Shown piece by piece: positions 53,640 through 55,810 of a DNA stretch of 55,810 bases (position 1 is the first letter of the stretch; each line of letters begins with the position of its first letter). The notes under the pieces were generated by a model. The model was not told the DNA's origin. It saw only the letters and a list, made by a program, of their open reading frames with translations, and did not search any database. Origin of the DNA: Hyphomonas sp. (GTDB lineage: Bacteria; Pseudomonadota; Alphaproteobacteria; Caulobacterales; Hyphomonadaceae); the NCBI RefSeq assembly GCF_022844445.1, contig NZ_JALHLS010000018.1:1-55810 (forward strand), in the 5' to 3' direction. The translations under genes were made by a program, and so were the position numbers.

Positions 53640-53888
53640 ATGAGTGACAAGATGGCCGAAAAGCCGACCAAGGCGCCGAAACCGCCTCAAGAGAAGAAGA
53701 AACGGGTTGGCCCGCTGACTTTCTTCGCGCAAGTGCGTGCGGAAGGGAACAAGGTGACCTGGACGACCCGTCAAGAAACGATCCAGGCAACGATTTTCGT
53801 GGTCATCATGGCAATCGTGATGGCGATCTTCCTGTTTGCGGCTGATTACCTGATTATGTTGCTCGTGAACTTTATCCGGGGCGCCTGA
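53640..53888 (+). CDS. secE: Preprotein translocase subunit SecE
   Basis: The 82-residue protein is the single-span bacterial SecE. A Lys/Pro-rich cytoplasmic lead is followed by the conserved amphipathic helix FFAQVRAEGNKVTWTTRQET and one membrane segment (about 48-75). It clamps SecY in the translocon. The ATG at 53640 is used; an ATG at 53652 is an alternative. nusG follows after 49 bases. Confidence 0.93.
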   Translation: MSDKMAEKPTKAPKPPQEKKKRVGPLTFFAQVRAEGNKVTWTTRQETIQATIFVVIMAIVMAIFLFAADYLIMLLVNFIRGA

Positions 53889-53937
53889 CACGTGGCCTTG
53901 ACCCCGAAATCCAATTCCGCAGGAGCGCGCCCGGCCC

Positions 53938-54480
53938 ATGCCTGATGCCAAATGGTATATCGTCCACGCCTACTCGAACTTCGAAAAGAAGGTCGCCGGC
54001 TCGATTCGCGAGCAGGCAGAGCGCAAGGGGCTGACCCACCTCATCGAGGAAATCGAAGTGCCGACCGAAGAGGTCGTCGAAGTCGCGCGAGGCAAGAAGA
54101 AGACGGTCGAGCGCCGGTATTTCCCCGGCTACGTGCTTATGAAAGCGCAGCTGACCGACGACATTTACCACCTCGTAAAGGATACCCCGAAGGTATCGGG
54201 CTTCCTGGGTGCTGAAGGGGGCAAGAAGCCGCTTCCCGTGCGCCAGCGCGAAGTTGACCGGATTCTCGGGAAATCGACCGATGTATCGGCCGAGCGTCCG
54301 CGTCCCCGCATCAGCTTCGAGATCGGCGAGCAGGTTCAGGTCAACGACGGCCCGTTCCAGGGCTTCGAGGGCGCTGTCGAGGAGATTGACGAAGCCAACG
54401 GCCGCCTCAAAGTCACGGTTTCGATCTTTGGCCGCGGAACCCCGGTAGACCTCGAGTTCGACCAGGTCGTCAAAGTCTGA
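53938..54480 (+). CDS. nusG: Transcription termination/antitermination protein NusG
   Basis: The 180-residue protein has the NGN domain (AKWYIVHAYSNFEKKVAGSI to about residue 120) that binds RNA polymerase and a C-terminal KOW domain (GEQVQVNDGPFQGFEGAVEE) that contacts Rho or ribosomal protein S10. It follows secE as usual. The rplK-rplA genes that normally come next are replaced by tRNA-His and an outer membrane protein gene. Confidence 0.96.
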   Translation: MPDAKWYIVHAYSNFEKKVAGSIREQAERKGLTHLIEEIEVPTEEVVEVARGKKKTVERRYFPGYVLMKAQLTDDIYHLVKDTPKVSGFLGAEGGKKPLPVRQREVDRILGKSTDVSAERPRPRISFEIGEQVQVNDGPFQGFEGAVEEIDEANGRLKVTVSIFGRGTPVDLEFDQVVKV

Positions 54481-54550
54481 GATTCTCGTCCTGCAGGCAG
54501 CGGCCCAGCCTTGAAACCGCCGCGCCCCGCCTGTATGCGAAAACCTTGTT

Positions 54551-54627
54551 GCCGCCTTAGCTCAGTTGGTTAGAGCGCTGGTTTGTGGAACCAGAGGTCC
54601 CCCGTTCAAGCCGGGGAGGCGGTACCA
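54551..54627 (+). tRNA. tRNA-His (anticodon GTG)
   Basis: The 77-base gene folds into a cloverleaf: acceptor arms GCCGCCT (54551-54557) and AGGCGGT (54617-54623), D-arm with AGTTGGTTAGA, anticodon stem CTGGT/ACCAG around loop TTGTGGA (anticodon GTG), T-loop GTTCAAG, and an encoded CCA. The base before G1 is T, so the extra G-1 of normal tRNA-His is absent; the pair G1-U72 and discriminator A73 match the alphaproteobacterial variant recognised by a diverged HisRS. Confidence 0.95.
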
Positions 54628-55074
54628 TCCTCCCCCCACAAGAACACTGCCAGTGGTCTGGTGTCGCGCCCCGACATTATGGCGTCCAGCGATGTACTTT
54701 TTTGGCGGATCTACCTCAGGTATATCTGGGTTGCGGTGAAGTAATAATCTCGCAATCAAGGAAAGAATTTCGGCAAGAGGCCGGCACTTCCAGGAAAAAA
54801 CGGAAAACCTGGCCCTAAACGGGAACCTTTGGCTGAGCCCGGTGTTGTTGTCATGGCCGTCAATCCCGTTTGAAAACCTTGGTTTGACGGCCTCCAAAAC
54901 CTGTTGCAAAAGGGTCGCGGTATGCGGACTTTTCCACGCAAAGCGGTGATTTCATCCTGAAATTCGCTCGCAGATTCTGGAAAAACGGATTACCACCCGA
55001 ATATGCGGTTTTATCCGTATGAACCTAGCGGCCGAAGACAATTCCGTCGATCGGCACACAAAAGGGGATAGATT
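54628..55074. other. Long leader region of the porin gene with an inverted repeat
   Basis: These 447 bases are AT-richer than the surrounding genes and contain no convincing frame. A perfect nine-base inverted repeat, GGCCGTCAA (54855-54863) and TTGACGGCC (54884-54892), encloses a 20-base loop. A weaker pair ACGGAT/ATCCGT lies at 54985-55018, close to the gene. The region probably holds the promoter and a long untranslated leader, as often seen for outer membrane protein genes; a small RNA gene here is possible but not shown. Confidence 0.4.
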
Positions 55075-55810
55075 ATGAAGAAAACTCTGATGTGCGCGAC
55101 CGCCGCGGCCGCCTTTGCGTCTGCCGGTCTTACTGCACACGCTGAGGGCTGGTACGGTCGTACCGACCTCCAATACACGTTCGACGGCAAGCTGGACCAT
55201 GACCCCCGGGTCGAGGACACCGCTGGTTCGATCGGCGGTGATTCGGATGCGTCCGAACTCGTCGGCCTCGGTTTCGGCCTCGGCTACGCCTTCGACAACG
55301 GCCTCCGCCTTGAGGGCGCTCTCGGCCGTCGCACCGGCGACCTCGACGTCTCCACCGCGATCAACGGCACCCTGCCGGGCACCACGGCGAACCCGGCCGG
55401 TTACGGCTCGGTCACCGATCTGATGATCAACGGTATCTATGACTTCAATAAGGACGGCGTGATCCGTCCCTACATCGGCGTCGGCCTCGGTGGTGCGCGC
55501 GTTGATGCGAAAGTCTCCAACCGCGTCTCCGGCACCTCGCCGAACCTGAACGCCCGCAACGGCTTCAACAGCAAGAGCACGAACCTGGCATACCAAGGCC
55601 TTCTCGGCGTTGGCTTTGCTCTGTCCGAGCGCCTGACGATGGACGTCGGTTACAAGTACTTCGCGACCGACAATCTCGGCTTCGATGGCAACCATGGTGG
55701 CACCAAGTATGATGCGGAGTATTCCGATCACACGGCGACCCTCGGCCTGCGTTACGCTTTCGGCGTGACCCCGCCGCCGCCGCCGCCGCCCCCTCCGCCG
55801 CCGCCGCCGC
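55075..55810 (+). CDS. OmpA-like outer membrane beta-barrel protein (3' truncated)
   Basis: The 245 visible residues start with a signal peptide cleaved after AHA (MKKTLMCATAAAAFASAGLT then AHA), followed by an eight-strand barrel domain (GWYGRTDLQYTF, GLGFGLGYAFDNGLRLEGAL, IRPYIGVGLGGARV, MDVGYKYF, HTATLGLRYAFG). A run of at least 13 prolines begins near residue 233 at the window end; in relatives such a linker joins the barrel to a peptidoglycan-binding OmpA domain, which would lie outside. AAAGGGG precedes the ATG. Surface-exposed loops are Asn/Asp/Gly-rich. Confidence 0.85.
   Translation, partial: MKKTLMCATAAAAFASAGLTAHAEGWYGRTDLQYTFDGKLDHDPRVEDTAGSIGGDSDASELVGLGFGLGYAFDNGLRLEGALGRRTGDLDVSTAINGTLPGTTANPAGYGSVTDLMINGIYDFNKDGVIRPYIGVGLGGARVDAKVSNRVSGTSPNLNARNGFNSKSTNLAYQGLLGVGFALSERLTMDVGYKYFATDNLGFDGNHGGTKYDAEYSDHTATLGLRYAFGVTPPPPPPPPPPPPP

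Noticed and set aside
53228..53671. Minus-strand frame of 147 codons opposite the secE start
   Set aside because: It runs through the start of secE, has a very Arg-rich composition typical of a shadow frame, and shows no family motif.
55768..55810. CCG-rich repeat at the window end as a possible simple-repeat element
   Set aside because: It is in frame with the porin gene and encodes the polyproline linker usual in OmpA-like proteins of this group, so it is coding sequence.

Overview
The window looks like a chromosomal segment of an alphaproteobacterium, most probably Hyphomonadaceae (Hyphomonas-like). The evidence is the GC-rich codon use, the alphaproteobacterial blocks erpA|dgt...SPOR-nagZ-scpA-scpB and lipA-coq10|cinA...ispDF|dusB-ntrBC-ntrYX-trkA-hfq-hflX|mazG, an IspD-IspF fusion, a CYP153-type P450, and a tRNA-His of the alphaproteobacterial kind (G1-U72, A73, no G-1). 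Family and genus are inference; the class is well supported. Most of the window is core chromosome. I saw no phage, insertion sequence, CRISPR array or rRNA.

Layout. 1-6.9 kb: the 3' end of tuf with its terminator, an epoxide hydrolase, the Fe-S carrier ErpA divergent from dGTPase, then SPOR protein-NagZ-ScpA-ScpB as a tightly coupled operon. 6.9-16.3 kb: accessory metabolism on both strands (Tat-exported DUF1287 protein, nitroreductase, CYP153 P450, DUF2244 protein, endonuclease III, ATP-grasp protein, adenosine kinase, DsbA-like isomerase divergent from an HxlR regulator, amidase, a decayed copy of that HxlR gene, a lipoprotein). 16.4-19.4 kb: HslU and HslV, separated by a DUF2157 membrane protein. 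19.5-24.8 kb: a Pho-box-driven pstCAB-phoU-phoB operon without phoR or pstS. 24.8-31.5 kb: a polyhydroxyalkanoate (PHA) region with phasin, PhaD-like regulator, synthase and PhaZ-like depolymerase, whose parts resemble the medium-chain-length PHA cluster of Pseudomonas; an acyl-activating enzyme follows. 31.6-48.6 kb: lipoyl synthase, Coq10, CinA, crotonase, IspDF, DusB, the two nitrogen two-component systems NtrBC and NtrYX, TrkA/TrkH, Hfq, HflX and MazG. 48.8-51.7 kb: a DgoK-like and an SMP-30-like protein, both with altered active-site motifs, then an acyl-CoA dehydrogenase. 51.7-55.8 kb: a DUF2189 membrane protein, about 620 bases of apparently decayed DNA, secE-nusG, tRNA-His, and the start of an OmpA-like porin cut by the window end.

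How the parts work together. The PHA block covers granule synthesis, turnover, surface coating and regulation, and its phasin carries a basic, helix-hairpin-helix tail that could tie granules to DNA. The Pst/Pho block handles phosphate, and the Ntr block with Trk and Hfq handles nitrogen, redox and potassium homeostasis. Both Ntr response regulators lack the sigma-54-contacting GAFTGA loop, so they probably do not act as sigma-54 activators.

No clearly new multi-gene system stands out. The strongest leads are the Pseudomonas-type PHA cluster, the SMP-30/DgoK pair with lost catalytic residues, the GAFTGA-less NtrC, the decayed HxlR duplicate, a terminator hairpin that also carries the next gene's ribosome-binding site, and a repeated habit of convergent genes sharing a CTAG stop overlap.
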